Counted from the stretch's first letter, positions 35,310-44,737 are shown. The stretch: DNA of 64,000 nt from Bhargavaea sp. CC-171006 (GCF_009761675.1 NZ_QUZH01000006.1:1-64000); one strand, 5' to 3'. A program made the numbers and translations. The notes: a model not told the origin generated them from the letters alone.

Positions 35310-35696
35310 ATGTCCGGGGGAAAAGCGGTTAATCACTCCAAGGATTCCTGCGAAACGTTTAGCTACGATGAAGAAAAGGTCAGCCGCATCCAGGAAAAAA
35401 TCGACCAGGTCAGCGGTGTCGAGATGATTTTCAAGGCATTGGCGGACGCCACCCGGCTGAAAATCGCCTACGCACTCACTTTGGAAAAAGAGCTGTGCGT
35501 CTGTGACGTGGCCAATATCATCGGCGCCACAACCGCAACGGCTTCGCATCATTTGAGGCTGCTCCGGAACATGGGGCTCGCCCGATACCGCAAGGAAGGC
35601 AAAATGGTGTTTTATTCGCTGGAAGACGATCATGTCCGGCAACTCGTGTCGATTGCAATGATTCATGAAAAAGAAGGGATCCGCCATGGAAGATAA
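35310..35696 (+). CDS. cadC: ArsR/SmtB-family metal repressor CadC
   Basis: 128 residues of winged-helix fold. [20 protein letters not shown] contains the CadC metal-binding Cys-x-Cys (C-V-C of the alpha-3 helix), and SCETFSY near the N-terminus supplies the additional cysteine of CadC-type sensors. It represses its own operon through the operator upstream and frees it on binding Cd, Pb or Zn. Its stop overlaps the cadA start by 11 nt. Confidence 0.93.
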   Translation: MSGGKAVNHSKDSCETFSYDEEKVSRIQEKIDQVSGVEMIFKALADATRLKIAYALTLEKELCVCDVANIIGATTATASHHLRLLRNMGLARYRKEGKMVFYSLEDDHVRQLVSIAMIHEKEGIRHGR

Positions 35697-37791
35697 CCAG
35701 AACGTGTACCGGCTGCAGGGACTGTCCTGCACGAGCTGTGCTGCCAAGTTCGAGAAAAATATCCGTGCCATCGAAACCGTGGAAGATGTCCAGCTGAACT
35801 TCGGCGCGATGAAGATCACGGTCAAAGGCGACGCCTCGATCGAGCAGTTGGAGAAGGCGGGCGCGTTTGACGGAATCAAGGTGTATCCGGAACGTGAGCG
35901 GCTGGAGAAGCCGGAGCCGTTCTGGAAAAAACGAGAGAACATCGCTGCAATGATCTCCCTCGTGTTCATCATCGCCGGGTATGTCTCCGGTTTCCGGATG
36001 GGCGATGAGAGCCCGGTGACCATCGGATTGTTCGCGGCCGCAATCCTGATCGGCGGATTTGATCTGTTCAAGGTGGGGCTCCAGAACCTGACGAAACTGG
36101 AGTTCGACATGAAGACGCTGATGACGGTGGCGATCATCGGAGCGGCGCTTATCGGCGAGTGGGCCGAGGGAGCGGTCGTAGTGTTCCTCTTTGCGGTCAG
36201 CGAAGCGCTTGAAGCCTACTCCATCAATAAGGCACGCCAGTCGATCAAGGCGCTTATGGAGGTCGCGCCGAACCGGGCCACGGTCAGACGCGGCACGGAA
36301 GTCATGGAGATCGACGTGGAAGATGTCCGGATCGGCGATGTGATGCTGATCAAGCCTGGTCAGAAGCTGGCCATGGACGGCGAAGTCATCCAGGGGCAGT
36401 CGTCCATCAACCAGGCCGCCATCACCGGCGAATCGATCCCGGTCCATAAAGCGATTGGAGACGAGGTATTCGCCGGTACCCTGAACGAAGAAGGGGCGCT
36501 GGAAGTCCGGGTCACCAAGCGGGCGGAAGACACGACGATCGCAAAGATCATCCACCTGGTGGAAGAGGCACAGGCGGAACGTGCCCCATCCCAGCAGTTT
36601 GTCGACCGGTTCGCCAAGTACTACACGCCCGCCATCATGGTGGTCGCTTTGCTGGTGGCTGTCATTCCGCCTCTGCTATTCGGCGGTTCATGGTCCAAAT
36701 GGGTGTACAGCGGGCTGGCGGTCCTCGTCGTCGGCTGTCCGTGCGCGCTGGTCATCTCCACGCCGGTTGCGATTGTGACCGCAATCGGGAACGCGGCGCG
36801 AAAAGGCGTCCTGATCAAGGGCGGTATCCACCTGGAAGAGACCGGAAAGCTGAAAGTGGTTGCTTTCGATAAGACCGGCACTCTTACAGAAGGGAAACCC
36901 GTTGTCACAGATGTGATCGGTTTTTCGAACATGGATAATGATGAGATTCTCGGCGTTTCCAGAGCGATTGAGTCCTACTCGCAGCACCCGCTCGCTTCCG
37001 CAATTGTCCGCAAAGCTGAGGAGACTGGGCTTGCTGCATTTACGGCCACAGATTTTCAGTCCATCACGGGCAAAGGAGCAAAGGCTTCAGTCGGAAACGA
37101 AACCTACTACATCGGAAGCCCGAACCTGTTCGATGAGATTCTCCCGATACCGGAATCTGTATCCCGGCAGATAAAAGATCTTCAGAAGCAGGGCAAAACG
37201 GTCATGCTGCTAGGAACCGACCGGGAAATCAAAGGGCTTGTCGCTGTGGCCGACCAGGTAAGGAAGAGCAGTGCAGCCATCATCCAGAAGCTTCATAAGC
37301 TTGGAATCGAGAAGACCGTCATGCTGACAGGGGACAACGAGGCCACTGGCCAGGCGATCGGCCGTCAGCTTGGACTGAGTGAAACAAGGGCAGAGCTGCT
37401 GCCCGAGGATAAGCTGGAGTCCATCAGAACCCTGCGCGGACAAAACGGAAATGTCGCCATGGTCGGAGACGGCGTCAATGATGCCCCGGCACTGGCTGCC
37501 GCCACGGTCGGGATCGCCATGGGCGGAGCAGGGACGGACGCCGCGCTGGAAACAGCCGACGTCGCCCTGATGGCCGACGACCTTGAAAAACTTCCATATA
37601 CGATTGCTTTGAGCAGGAAAACACTGGCCATCATCAAGCAGAACATCTCGTTTGCCATTCTGGTCAAGATCGCGGCGCTGCTTCTCGTGGTGCCGGGATG
37701 GCTCACGCTCTGGCTCGCCATCTTCGCGGACATGGGCGCAACGCTGATCGTCGTTGCCAATTCACTTCGGCTTTTGAGATCGAAAGAATAA
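35686..37791 (+). CDS. cadA: Cadmium/zinc-exporting P1B ATPase CadA
   Basis: 701 residues: one N-terminal HMA domain with [12 protein letters not shown] (C-x2-C), helices, actuator TGES (ITGESIPV), the metal-path CPC in [11 protein letters not shown], the phosphorylation motif [15 protein letters not shown] and [13 protein letters not shown] with this HMA fits Cd2+/Zn2+/Pb2+ export. The ATG at 35686 has AAGGGATCC upstream; an ATG at 35665 is also open. Co-transcribed with cadC. Confidence 0.95.
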   Translation: MEDNQNVYRLQGLSCTSCAAKFEKNIRAIETVEDVQLNFGAMKITVKGDASIEQLEKAGAFDGIKVYPERERLEKPEPFWKKRENIAAMISLVFIIAGYVSGFRMGDESPVTIGLFAAAILIGGFDLFKVGLQNLTKLEFDMKTLMTVAIIGAALIGEWAEGAVVVFLFAVSEALEAYSINKARQSIKALMEVAPNRATVRRGTEVMEIDVEDVRIGDVMLIKPGQKLAMDGEVIQGQSSINQAAITGESIPVHKAIGDEVFAGTLNEEGALEVRVTKRAEDTTIAKIIHLVEEAQAERAPSQQFVDRFAKYYTPAIMVVALLVAVIPPLLFGGSWSKWVYSGLAVLVVGCPCALVISTPVAIVTAIGNAARKGVLIKGGIHLEETGKLKVVAFDKTGTLTEGKPVVTDVIGFSNMDNDEILGVSRAIESYSQHPLASAIVRKAEETGLAAFTATDFQSITGKGAKASVGNETYYIGSPNLFDEILPIPESVSRQIKDLQKQGKTVMLLGTDREIKGLVAVADQVRKSSAAIIQKLHKLGIEKTVMLTGDNEATGQAIGRQLGLSETRAELLPEDKLESIRTLRGQNGNVAMVGDGVNDAPALAAATVGIAMGGAGTDAALETADVALMADDLEKLPYTIALSRKTLAIIKQNISFAILVKIAALLLVVPGWLTLWLAIFADMGATLIVVANSLRLLRSKE

Positions 37792-37795
37792 AAAG

Positions 37796-37837
37796 AGCAG
37801 GCCGGGAAAAATCGAATGTTTTCCCGGCCTGCTTTTG
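37796..37837. terminator. Bidirectional terminator after cadA
   Basis: Perfect 15-bp stem (37796-37810 against 37819-37833) followed by TTTT; the convergent small gene ends just beyond. Confidence 0.92.
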
Positions 37838-37839
37838 TA

Positions 37840-38100
37840 TTATTGGACACCCAGCGCTTCCTCTGTGCAGGAGGAGTGTGGAGGATAGCCGAGTTCTTCG
37901 GCTTCTCCCAAAGTTGACTCCTCAATGAAATTGGTCGGTTCGGATTCCTCAAAACAGGAAGGTGCGATATACGTTTTATGGGTATGATCCAGGATGACTC
38001 TTGAATCTGAAGGGTCATCTTTGAGCCAATTAAAGGCCGCAATGGCCAGTATGATCAGCAAGATGAGTGACGTGGCCAGCATGATCACGTTATTCCGCAT
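37840..38100 (-). CDS. Small membrane-anchored acidic protein
   Basis: 86 residues. One N-terminal helix (IMLATSLILLIILAIAAF), then an acidic extracytoplasmic part with two cysteines: THKTYIAPSCFEESEPTNFI and GYPPHSSCTEEALG. The cysteine/histidine pattern beside a cadmium exporter suggests metal or thiol chemistry at the cell surface, but I recognise no named family. Confidence 0.65.
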   Translation of the reverse strand: MRNNVIMLATSLILLIILAIAAFNWLKDDPSDSRVILDHTHKTYIAPSCFEESEPTNFIEESTLGEAEELGYPPHSSCTEEALGVQ

Positions 38101-38343
38101 GTTCCTCCTCCTTCAAGTGGGGGGGCGTTCTAAAAACCCAGCATAACATGGCTTCTGTGTATAAGGATGTTTGTCCTCATCATGTTCGAAAACTGTCAAA
38201 AACAGTCGGGGAATTTAGCTTCCTGGTTCAGGGTTGCTGAAAATAAAAGTGGACTAAACAGTAAAGCTGACACAGAGTATGCTGGGAAAATGGTAAACTG
38301 ATTTTGCAGAATTATTTATAAATTAAGTGAGAGAGGAGAAAAC

Positions 38344-38874
38344 ATGTTTCCGACCTTAGAAACAGATAGATTGCGATTGAGAGAACTGACAAAGGCTGAT
38401 GCAGACGGTCTATTCGCCTGTTTTTCAGATGAACGGGTAACCCGATTTTATGGGCAGGAAACAGTGCACACCATCGAACAGGCAGAAGCTTTCGTTGATT
38501 TCTTTGCATACAGCTACAAGGAAAAACGAGGGATCCGCTGGGGAATTGAAGTGAAAGAGCGCCCGGGCATCATAGGGACGATTGGATTTAATGCTTGGTC
38601 CCCCAAACATAAACGGGCAGAAATAGGATACGAAATTCTCCCTGAACACTGGAGGAAGGGTTACACCTTCGAGGCGATAACTAAACTCATCCAATATGGG
38701 TTTGACGAATTGGGCCTGACCCGCATCGGGGCTGTTGTATTTATGGAGAATGAAGCATCCAACCAATTACTTGCCAAAGTCGGATTTCAAAGAGAGGGCA
38801 TTTTGAGAGAATACATGTACCAAAATGGAAAGGCTTATGACACTTACGTCTATTCCATTCTGAAAAATAATTGA
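38344..38874 (+). CDS. GNAT N-acetyltransferase, RimJ/RimL type
   Basis: 176 residues: LETDRLRLRELTKADADGLF at the N-terminus, AEIGYEILPEHWRKGYTFEA with the acetyl-CoA pyrophosphate loop, and LTRIGAVVFMENEASNQLLAKVGF near the C-terminus (parts: LTRIGAVVF, NEASNQLL). This is the ribosomal-protein-alanine or antibiotic acetyltransferase group (YdaF/YoaA-like); substrate not determinable. Stand-alone gene; less GC-rich than its neighbours. Confidence 0.88.
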   Translation: MFPTLETDRLRLRELTKADADGLFACFSDERVTRFYGQETVHTIEQAEAFVDFFAYSYKEKRGIRWGIEVKERPGIIGTIGFNAWSPKHKRAEIGYEILPEHWRKGYTFEAITKLIQYGFDELGLTRIGAVVFMENEASNQLLAKVGFQREGILREYMYQNGKAYDTYVYSILKNN

Positions 38875-38881
38875 AGGCTGC

Positions 38882-38932
38882 AAAAGCAGCGGACGAACCT
38901 TAATCTGCAGGTTCCTCCGCTGCTTTCTTTCC
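38882..38932. terminator. Bidirectional terminator
   Basis: Long hairpin (AAAGCAGCGG arms with an inner GAACC/GGTTC pairing) between the convergent GNAT and SMR genes, T-rich tails both ways. Confidence 0.8.
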
Positions 38933-39247
38933 GTTCGAATTCAAGAGGATGACGCCGCCGATGATGAGGAGCACACCGGCTATTTTCATCGGGCCGAACA
39001 GCTCGCCCCAGACAAGTGCGCCGAGCAGGGCGGTGAGGGCGGTCCCGATGCCCGACCAGATCGCATAGGCAAGGCTGAGCGGAACCGTCTTCAGGCAGAG
39101 CGAAAGACAGTAGAATGACAGTCCGTAAGCCGCCGCAACTCCGATGGTAGGGAGGGGGACGGTAAATCCTTCCGACAGCTTCAGCATAGCGGTGCCGAAC
39201 ACTTCGGTGACGATGGAGATGGTGAGGTAGAGGTAGCCTTTCATCAT
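38900..39247 (-). CDS. SMR efflux protein, second subunit
   Basis: 115 residues, four helices. The membrane-embedded glutamate is in SIVTEVFGTAMLK, and YAIWSGIGTALTALLGALVW is the SMR signature region. The C-terminus has an extra charged tail (KKAAEEPAD). It overlaps the paired SMR gene by 4 nt, so the two probably form a hetero-oligomer like YkkCD or EbrAB and export cationic drugs or guanidinium-like compounds. Confidence 0.92.
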   Translation of the reverse strand: MMKGYLYLTISIVTEVFGTAMLKLSEGFTVPLPTIGVAAAYGLSFYCLSLCLKTVPLSLAYAIWSGIGTALTALLGALVWGELFGPMKIAGVLLIIGGVILLNSNGKKAAEEPAD

Positions 39248-39567
39248 TTGGCACCTCCGGCACTCAGAAGGATGACGCCCGCGATGATCATTGCAAGCCC
39301 GGCTAACTTCTTGCTGTCGAAGCCTTCCTTATAGACGATAACGCCGACCATTGCGGTGAGGGCGGTCCCGAGTCCCGACCAGACAGCGTAGGTCAGGCCG
39401 AGGGGAAGAGTGAGAAGTGTCAGCGAAAGGGCGTAGAAGGCGAAGCCGTAACCAGCGACGACTCCGAGAGTCGGCAAGGGCCTTCTGAATCCGTCGGTTG
39501 CCTTCAGGAGCGAGCTGCCGACCACCTCGCTGATGATGGCAAAGAGTAATAATATGTAGGCATTCAT
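39244..39567 (-). CDS. SMR efflux protein, first subunit
   Basis: 107 residues, four helices, glutamate in AIISEVVGSSLLK, and YAVWSGLGTALTAMVGVIVY. Paired with the following SMR gene. I looked for a guanidine-I (ykkC) riboswitch upstream and saw none, so a drug-type rather than guanidinium-type substrate is slightly favoured. Confidence 0.92.
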   Translation of the reverse strand: MNAYILLLFAIISEVVGSSLLKATDGFRRPLPTLGVVAGYGFAFYALSLTLLTLPLGLTYAVWSGLGTALTAMVGVIVYKEGFDSKKLAGLAMIIAGVILLSAGGAK

Positions 39568-39661
39568 CAGGTGAACCTCTCTTTCTTTCCATGTAAAACT
39601 CTATCAACGGGGTGCAAGTTTGGGAAGAAAAAGAGATCGGAAGCCTTTTGTTTTTCAGGGC

Positions 39662-39690
39662 AAAAAAACCGGGAGCGTGTTAGCTCCCGG
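39662..39690 (-). terminator. Terminator of the organosulfur operon
   Basis: 8-bp GC-rich stem with CCGGGAGC arms, followed on the minus strand by seven T residues. Confidence 0.9.
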
Positions 39691-39715
39691 CAACAATTTT
39701 TCTTTGGGTGGTCCT

Positions 39716-40891
39716 TTATAGTGGAGGCAGGCCGACCAGCGCTTTGCCGATTTGGTCCAATGCGATATTGTTTGACGGCGCCATCGGAATGCCGCCGCGT
39801 GCATCGCGGTAAAGCTTTTCGAAGATACCCGTGTGGTAACCGTAACCGCCCGCAACATCCATCGCCGTTCTGGCAGCAAAATCAGCAAGTTCTGTGACTT
39901 GGACCTTACATTCATTCACTTCAGCGGTGACATTATTCAATGGCTCTCCCGCTTCATTTAATTCATCCAGATGGCGGGCGATGTCGATCAGCCATGCGCG
40001 GGAAGACTTGATGCGGATGGCGACCTTTGCAAGTTTGGCCCGGATCACCTGATGATCGGCAAGCGTATTCTGGAAACCGTGATTTTTAGTTTTCATCACA
40101 TGATCGGTCGCTGCATCCAGCGCTGCCTGGGCGACTCCCAGCCAGACGGCATTCAAGCCGATGATGGCCGCGGAGTTTTGGTAGATGTCTTCCGGTGTAG
40201 CGTTCAATAAGTCGTTTTTATGAACGCGTACATGTTCAAAAGTGAGCGGGCCGCTGTGATTGCCCCTTACGCCCAAAGCATCCCATGGCTTGGCTGTAAT
40301 TCCCTCATGACGGCCATCCACGATGAAATAGCTTTGTGCACTCAGTTCTATCGCATTTGCCGTTCCGGTTTGGGTCACATAGAAATCCGCCTGGCCGCCG
40401 CTTGTGGTGAACGACTTTGTGAGGTTTAAGATGTACTCATCACCATCCTGGACAGCCCGGCTCAGATTGTACCAGACATGTCCGCCAGTGGACTTCTCGC
40501 TAATGGCGAAGGTCGTGATGGATCCATTTTCCCGTACCGGAAGCAGCCAACGCCGCTTCTGGTCCTCGGTACCATAAAGATACACTTTCTCTGAGGCGGC
40601 GATATGCATGGTATAGACAAGACCGGTCGATGCGTCCGCCTTCGCAATTTCTTCCGCAGCAATTACAAATTCGGTATAGCCCAAGCCCAAACCTTTTAGG
40701 CTTTCATCAAATAGGATTGAATTCCAGCCTGCCAGGCCCAACGCTGTGAGGCTCTCACGCGGGAACAGGCCTTCCCGGTCATCCACCTTAACGTGGGGAG
40801 TCACATTCTGGGAAACGAATTCACTGATCTCATTACGTACGGTCTGCAAATACCGGCGGTCATCGCGTTGTTTGTCGACTGTACTGATCAC
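39716..40891 (-). CDS. Acyl-CoA-dehydrogenase-fold flavin monooxygenase (SfnB/DszC-like)
   Basis: 391 residues of ACAD fold: helical N-domain (GLGYTEFVIAAEEIAKADAS), beta-domain (ITTFAISEKSTGGHVWY), and a C-terminal helical domain (KTKNHGFQNTLADHQVIRAK, VAGGYGYHTG). ACAD-fold proteins linked to sulfur starvation (SfnB, DszC) oxygenate organosulfur compounds with FMNH2. GTG start at 40891, 5 nt after GGGGGGAG; the ATG before it overlaps that site. Third gene of a SAM-riboswitch operon. Confidence 0.8.
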   Translation of the reverse strand: MISTVDKQRDDRRYLQTVRNEISEFVSQNVTPHVKVDDREGLFPRESLTALGLAGWNSILFDESLKGLGLGYTEFVIAAEEIAKADASTGLVYTMHIAASEKVYLYGTEDQKRRWLLPVRENGSITTFAISEKSTGGHVWYNLSRAVQDGDEYILNLTKSFTTSGGQADFYVTQTGTANAIELSAQSYFIVDGRHEGITAKPWDALGVRGNHSGPLTFEHVRVHKNDLLNATPEDIYQNSAAIIGLNAVWLGVAQAALDAATDHVMKTKNHGFQNTLADHQVIRAKLAKVAIRIKSSRAWLIDIARHLDELNEAGEPLNNVTAEVNECKVQVTELADFAARTAMDVAGGYGYHTGIFEKLYRDARGGIPMAPSNNIALDQIGKALVGLPPL

Positions 40892-40905
40892 ATGTACTCC
40901 CCCCA

Positions 40906-42102
40906 TTAGAAGTAGACCTCATGAATCGGCAGTTGTTTATCATTTAGCAGATAATTGCCAATCCATCGCTCTTTGTAAACAGCCGGATTGTGCGAAGCGA
41001 TGGTGCGGATGTTGCGCCAGTGCCTGTCGTATTGCTTGCCTGCCCGGACAGCAGAAGATCCGCCGACTTCAAATAAAAGGTTCGCCGACTGCAGAGCCAG
41101 ATCATCGACGATCACTTTTGCTTCTGAAGCTTCAAGTGCTGCCTGGTGCGTATCGCTTACTTGCACTTCGCCGTTTTGAGCGCCGTCCACTGTTCTTTGC
41201 AGGGCATGGGCTGCCTGCAGGACAGTCGCTTTGGCCGCATAGGCATTGCTCGCGAGGCGTCCCAGCACTTGCTGAAGCTGTGGGTCTTCCGCAGGCGTAT
41301 CGGACGTTGCATAGGTGAAGGTCCGTTTGCGGGAAAGGATGATCTCTTTTGCATCGGATACAATTTCTTGCGCAATGCCGGCGATGACTGCCTGCAAGAA
41401 CAGCTGCAGATACGAATTGAACGGTGTTTTGGCTTCCATCAGACTGAACTCATCCGGTGAAACCTTTACATGATGGAAGCGGGTGGTTCCGCTGCCGGTT
41501 GAACGCTGCCCGAATCCGTCCCAGTCATCAATAATCTCCACGCCCTCACGGTCAGCGGGCACCACTGCCGCCACCGCTTCATTTTTCTCGTTGGCCGCAG
41601 TCACGACGATATAGTCCGAGTACATCGTGCCTGTGCTGTAGTATTTCGTGCCATTCAATACATAGCGGTCCCCGTCAGGGAGGAGGGTCGTGTTGAACTG
41701 CAGTTTCCCTACGTTCTTCGATGAGATTTCCGTATAGGCATTGCCCAGGATGGCGCCATCTGCGACTTTTTCAAGCCACTTTTTATTCCCGGTGGCTTCA
41801 GTGTCCATTAAATACGCTTCCACCTGCCAAAAGTGCGCGCGCAGAATATGTGCGGCATCCGGATCCGCTGCGGCCAGCCGGATCAGGGCCTCAAAGAGTT
41901 CCGGAATGGTGGCACCGCCGCCTCCGAGTTCGACCGGCAGGCGCAATGCGCCGAACCTTGCCTCTTTCAGCAGTTGGATGGAGCGGTAGGGGTGTTCGGT
42001 TTCGGGTAATTCACGTCTCCGTCTTGCATCATTCCGGACAGCGGCAATCAGTTCGTCAAATTCGGAAGTGCCATATTGGATGGCTTGTTCTTTAACTGTC
42101 AT
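40906..42102 (-). CDS. Acyl-CoA-dehydrogenase-fold monooxygenase (SfnB-like)
   Basis: 398 residues, ACAD fold: LRLPVELGGGGATIPELFEA, GNAYTEISSKNVGKLQF, GQRSTGSGTTRFHHVKV and VGGSSAVRAGKQYDRHWRN (parts). FQRxTGSG and the GGSS/RHWRN C-terminus are typical of SfnB/DszC-type enzymes. GGAGG precedes the ATG. 14 nt separate it from the next gene, so the two related enzymes may act as a pair or on different sulfonates or sulfones. Confidence 0.82.
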   Translation of the reverse strand: MTVKEQAIQYGTSEFDELIAAVRNDARRRRELPETEHPYRSIQLLKEARFGALRLPVELGGGGATIPELFEALIRLAAADPDAAHILRAHFWQVEAYLMDTEATGNKKWLEKVADGAILGNAYTEISSKNVGKLQFNTTLLPDGDRYVLNGTKYYSTGTMYSDYIVVTAANEKNEAVAAVVPADREGVEIIDDWDGFGQRSTGSGTTRFHHVKVSPDEFSLMEAKTPFNSYLQLFLQAVIAGIAQEIVSDAKEIILSRKRTFTYATSDTPAEDPQLQQVLGRLASNAYAAKATVLQAAHALQRTVDGAQNGEVQVSDTHQAALEASEAKVIVDDLALQSANLLFEVGGSSAVRAGKQYDRHWRNIRTIASHNPAVYKERWIGNYLLNDKQLPIHEVYF

Positions 42103-42126
42103 TTTGGAAAGCCTCCTGTCTCGTCG

Positions 42127-43509
42127 TTATTTAACGGGTTCGGCGATACGTTTATAGCGGTGTCCGATATGATCGTTCCGGAGATAAGGCGACTCACCAA
42201 AAAGTTTTTCACGCAGTGTGCCTTCGCCGTATGCTTTCTTGAAGATGCCGCGCTTCTGCAGTTCCGGGATCACCAGCTCGACGATATCTTCAAAGGTGCC
42301 GGGGGTGATGGCGTATGCCAGGTTAAAGCCGTCAATGTCGGTTTCATCGATCCACTCTTCAAACAGATCTGCGATCGTCTCCGGTGTCCCGATGAAAATC
42401 GGACCCAATCCGCCGATGCCGGCAAAGTTGGCGAGTTCACGCGGTGTCCATTTTTTGTTCGGGCTGGCTTTCGTCAATCCTTCCAGCATGGACTTGATGG
42501 CATTCGTCTCGATGTACTGCAGCTCTTGATCGGGGTCGAACTTGGAAAAATCAATGCCCGACCACCCGCTCAGTAAAGTCATCGCCCCTTCGTAGCTCAC
42601 ATATTGGGCAAGGTCCTCATACTTGGCCTGGGCTTCTTCTTCCGTTTCCCCGACAATAACAGTGGCCAGAGCGAGAACCTTGAGGCTTTCCGGATCTCTG
42701 CCTTGCTTTGCAGATTCGGCCCGCAAGGTTTTCACGTAAGTCGCGGTCGCTTCCTTGGATGGCGTCGAGATGAACGTCAGCTCCGCATGCTTGGCGGCGA
42801 ATTGTGTTCCGCGTGGGGAGGCGCCTGCCTGGTACAGGACCGGGGTGCGCTGTGGCGACGGCTCGCACAAGTGAATTCCGGGAACGCTGAAGAATTCTCC
42901 CTGGTGACCGATTTCGTGGACCTTCTCGGGGTCCGTAAATACGCCGCGTTTGGCGTCCCTGACAACCGCGCCGTCTTCCCAGCTTGATTCCCACAGCTTA
43001 TAGCAGACTTCCAGGTATTCATCGGCAATGTCGTACCGCTTCGTATGTTCGAACTTGTCGCCGATCTCAATGTTCTTGGTCCCGCTTTCCAGATAGGAAG
43101 TGACGATATTCCAGGCGATTCGGCCTTTCGTCAGGTGGTCGAGTGTGGAGATGCGGCGGGCGAACGTATACGGATGCTCGAATGTGCTCGAAGCGGTCAG
43201 GCCGAAGCCGATATGCTCGGTGGCGTAGGCCATGACAGAAATCAGCATGGCGGGGTCATTGACCGGAACCTGGGTCGCTTCGCGGATGGTGGCTTCACGG
43301 CTGCTTTCGTAGACGTCATACAGGCCGATCACATCAGCGATAAACAGGCCGTCGAATTTGCCCTTTTCCAATAACCTGGCCAGATTCACCCAATACTCGA
43401 TCGTGTTGTAGGTGTCCGATTGATCATTGGGATGCTTCCAAAGCCCGGGGGACTGATGCCCGACACAGTTCATGTCAAATGCGTTCAGATAGATTCGTTT
43501 TTTGCTCAC
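42127..43509 (-). CDS. NtaA/SnaA/DmoA-family FMN-dependent monooxygenase
   Basis: 460 residues, luciferase-like TIM barrel: NAFDMNCVGHQSPGLWKHP, GKFDGLFIADVIGLYDVY, the long GRIAWNIVTSYLESGTKNIE, and VLYQAGASPRGTQFAAKHAE. This group cleaves C-S or C-N bonds (dimethylsulfide monooxygenase, nitrilotriacetate monooxygenase). GTG start 8 nt after GGAGG. First gene of the riboswitch operon; its reduced flavin must come from a reductase not seen in this window. Confidence 0.9.
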   Translation of the reverse strand: MSKKRIYLNAFDMNCVGHQSPGLWKHPNDQSDTYNTIEYWVNLARLLEKGKFDGLFIADVIGLYDVYESSREATIREATQVPVNDPAMLISVMAYATEHIGFGLTASSTFEHPYTFARRISTLDHLTKGRIAWNIVTSYLESGTKNIEIGDKFEHTKRYDIADEYLEVCYKLWESSWEDGAVVRDAKRGVFTDPEKVHEIGHQGEFFSVPGIHLCEPSPQRTPVLYQAGASPRGTQFAAKHAELTFISTPSKEATATYVKTLRAESAKQGRDPESLKVLALATVIVGETEEEAQAKYEDLAQYVSYEGAMTLLSGWSGIDFSKFDPDQELQYIETNAIKSMLEGLTKASPNKKWTPRELANFAGIGGLGPIFIGTPETIADLFEEWIDETDIDGFNLAYAITPGTFEDIVELVIPELQKRGIFKKAYGEGTLREKLFGESPYLRNDHIGHRYKRIAEPVK

Positions 43510-43630
43510 CTAAAAAACCTCCATTATTCTTTTTCTCGCCAATTAAGCTTATCGATCTAGTCGGGATAATGAATAACGGGGCTCGGTGTTTTTCTTTGAT
43601 GAGTTGATGCCACTCCACATGGGAAGGACA

Positions 43631-43663
43631 GCAAAAAGCCCCTTCCCGATGAGGAAGAGGCCA
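43631..43663 (-). terminator. SAM-riboswitch terminator
   Basis: 9-bp stem with one wobble (43653-43661 against 43638-43646) and five T residues on the minus strand, between the aptamer and the first gene: the off-state terminator. Confidence 0.88.
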
Positions 43664-43680
43664 TATGTTTGATATTCCGC

Positions 43681-43784
43681 CCCTCATCTTCCAAGCATGC
43701 GCTTGCTGGACTTAGCACCTTGTTACATCGTAACGGTTGCTGCGGGATCTCAGGACCAGATTCCTCCCCCGACTCTTGATAAGG
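43681..43784 (-). promoter_or_regulatory. SAM (S-box) riboswitch
   Basis: On the minus strand the S-box hallmarks appear in order: CTTATCAAGAG with GGGGGAGG, a CTGGTCCTGAGA-type segment, CCCGCAGCAACC, then AAGGTGCTAAGTCCAGCAAG and a closing GGAAGATGAG, with the terminator behind. It turns off the organosulfur operon when SAM is abundant. Confidence 0.94.
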
Positions 43785-43815
43785 AAATCGAGCTATTCAA
43801 TTAGCGAGTACCCAC

Positions 43816-43844
43816 ATCTTAACCAAAAGGTATTTGACTGTCAA
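43816..43844 (-). promoter_or_regulatory. Promoter of the SAM-riboswitch operon
   Basis: On the minus strand: TTGACA (43839-43844), 17-nt spacer, TAAGAT (43816-43821), about 30 nt ahead of the aptamer. Confidence 0.8.
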
Positions 43845-43989
43845 CAGGGAATTTTCTTAAAGTTTACAGCGACCAAATTCGTATGAGGGGATGGAACGGG
43901 GAGTCGGCGTAGGTTTCTGAATCTGCCGGTCGGCTCCGTGCGATCGGAACATGTGCTATCATTGGAAATAATAGGGGGTAGTGGGGCGG

Positions 43990-44193
43990 ATGTATCTAAA
44001 TTCTCGTATTAAGCACTACGTGCCGGTGCTTCTGGCCATGGCGTCTGCGTTTGCGGTGATCTCCGTGGTGGTGGAGAAGCCCGACTATTCGACGGCCATG
44101 ATCGCAATTGGGATCGGCTTCGTGATGGGGGAGACTTTCCATTACCTGAAATCAAAAAAACCGGTCAGATCACGGAATAAACCGTTCAGTTGA
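43990..44193 (+). CDS. Small two-helix membrane protein
   Basis: 67 residues beginning MYLNSRIKHYVPVLLAMASAF, with hydrophobic segments about 10-27 and 37-53 and a basic tail (KSKKPVRSRNKPF). The ATG at 43990 lies 8 nt or so after the GGGGGTAG site; an in-frame GTG at 43981 is less well placed. Unknown function. Confidence 0.6.
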   Translation: MYLNSRIKHYVPVLLAMASAFAVISVVVEKPDYSTAMIAIGIGFVMGETFHYLKSKKPVRSRNKPFS

Positions 44194-44218
44194 GTGGTGC
44201 TGCAAACTATATGCCAAC

Positions 44219-44262
44219 AAAAAAAGACCGCCGAATCAATTGCTGATTCGGGGTCTTTCTTG
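44219..44262. terminator. Bidirectional terminator at the csp gene
   Basis: Long hairpin with GAATCA/TGATTC inner and AAAGACC/GGTCTTT outer pairing; seven T residues on the minus strand. Confidence 0.85.
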
Positions 44263-44278
44263 TTTTTGCGATTTAAGA

Positions 44279-44479
44279 TTAAGCTTTTTGAACGTTAGCT
44301 GCTTGAGCTCCGCGAGCACCTTGCTCAACGTCAAACGTTACTTTTTGACCTTCGTCCAACGATTTGAATCCGTCGCTTTGGATAGCGGAGAAGTGTACGA
44401 ATACATCGTCGCCACCTTCACGTTCGATGAAGCCAAAACCTTTTTCTGCGTTAAACCATTTAACTGTACCTTGTTCCAT
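44279..44479 (-). CDS. Cold shock protein (CspB/CspD-like)
   Basis: A 66-residue single OB-fold RNA chaperone: [12 protein letters not shown] (RNP1) and [11 protein letters not shown] (RNP2). Binds single-stranded RNA and keeps it unfolded at low temperature. A gap of some 150 nt before any plausible promoter suggests the long leader usual for csp genes. Confidence 0.96.
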   Translation of the reverse strand: MEQGTVKWFNAEKGFGFIEREGGDDVFVHFSAIQSDGFKSLDEGQKVTFDVEQGARGAQAANVQKA

Positions 44480-44667
44480 GTTTGTTGCCTCCTAGTGCGT
44501 TACCACACATTTTATTACTATCGTTGCTCAAAGTATCCTCAAGATGAAGAGTAAATATTCATCTTATCCTTTACGCCGAACAAAAATAAGTTATTTGTAT
44601 CATAACAGGCATCGGAAAGAAATGCAAATCCGAATGATCACTGGAAAAAACATTCTTCCCGATGTTG

Positions 44668-44682
44668 TTGTAAACGTTTTCC
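44668..44682 (+). promoter_or_regulatory. Candidate cre (CcpA) site
   Basis: TTGTAAACGTTTTCC matches the Bacillus cre consensus WTGNNARCGNWWWCA at 14 of 15 positions. It lies 56 nt before the acyl-CoA ligase, near the likely -35 region, as expected for glucose repression of fatty-acid use. Confidence 0.6.
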
Positions 44683-44737
44683 GTTTCTATTAAAATAATT
44701 CTGATAAGATAAACGATTCTGAAGGGAGAGGGGTTAC

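Noticed and set aside
39568-39720. Guanidine-I (ykkC) riboswitch ahead of the SMR pair
   Set aside because: The conserved ykkC motifs are not present in the leader; only a ribosome site and the terminator of the neighbouring operon are seen.
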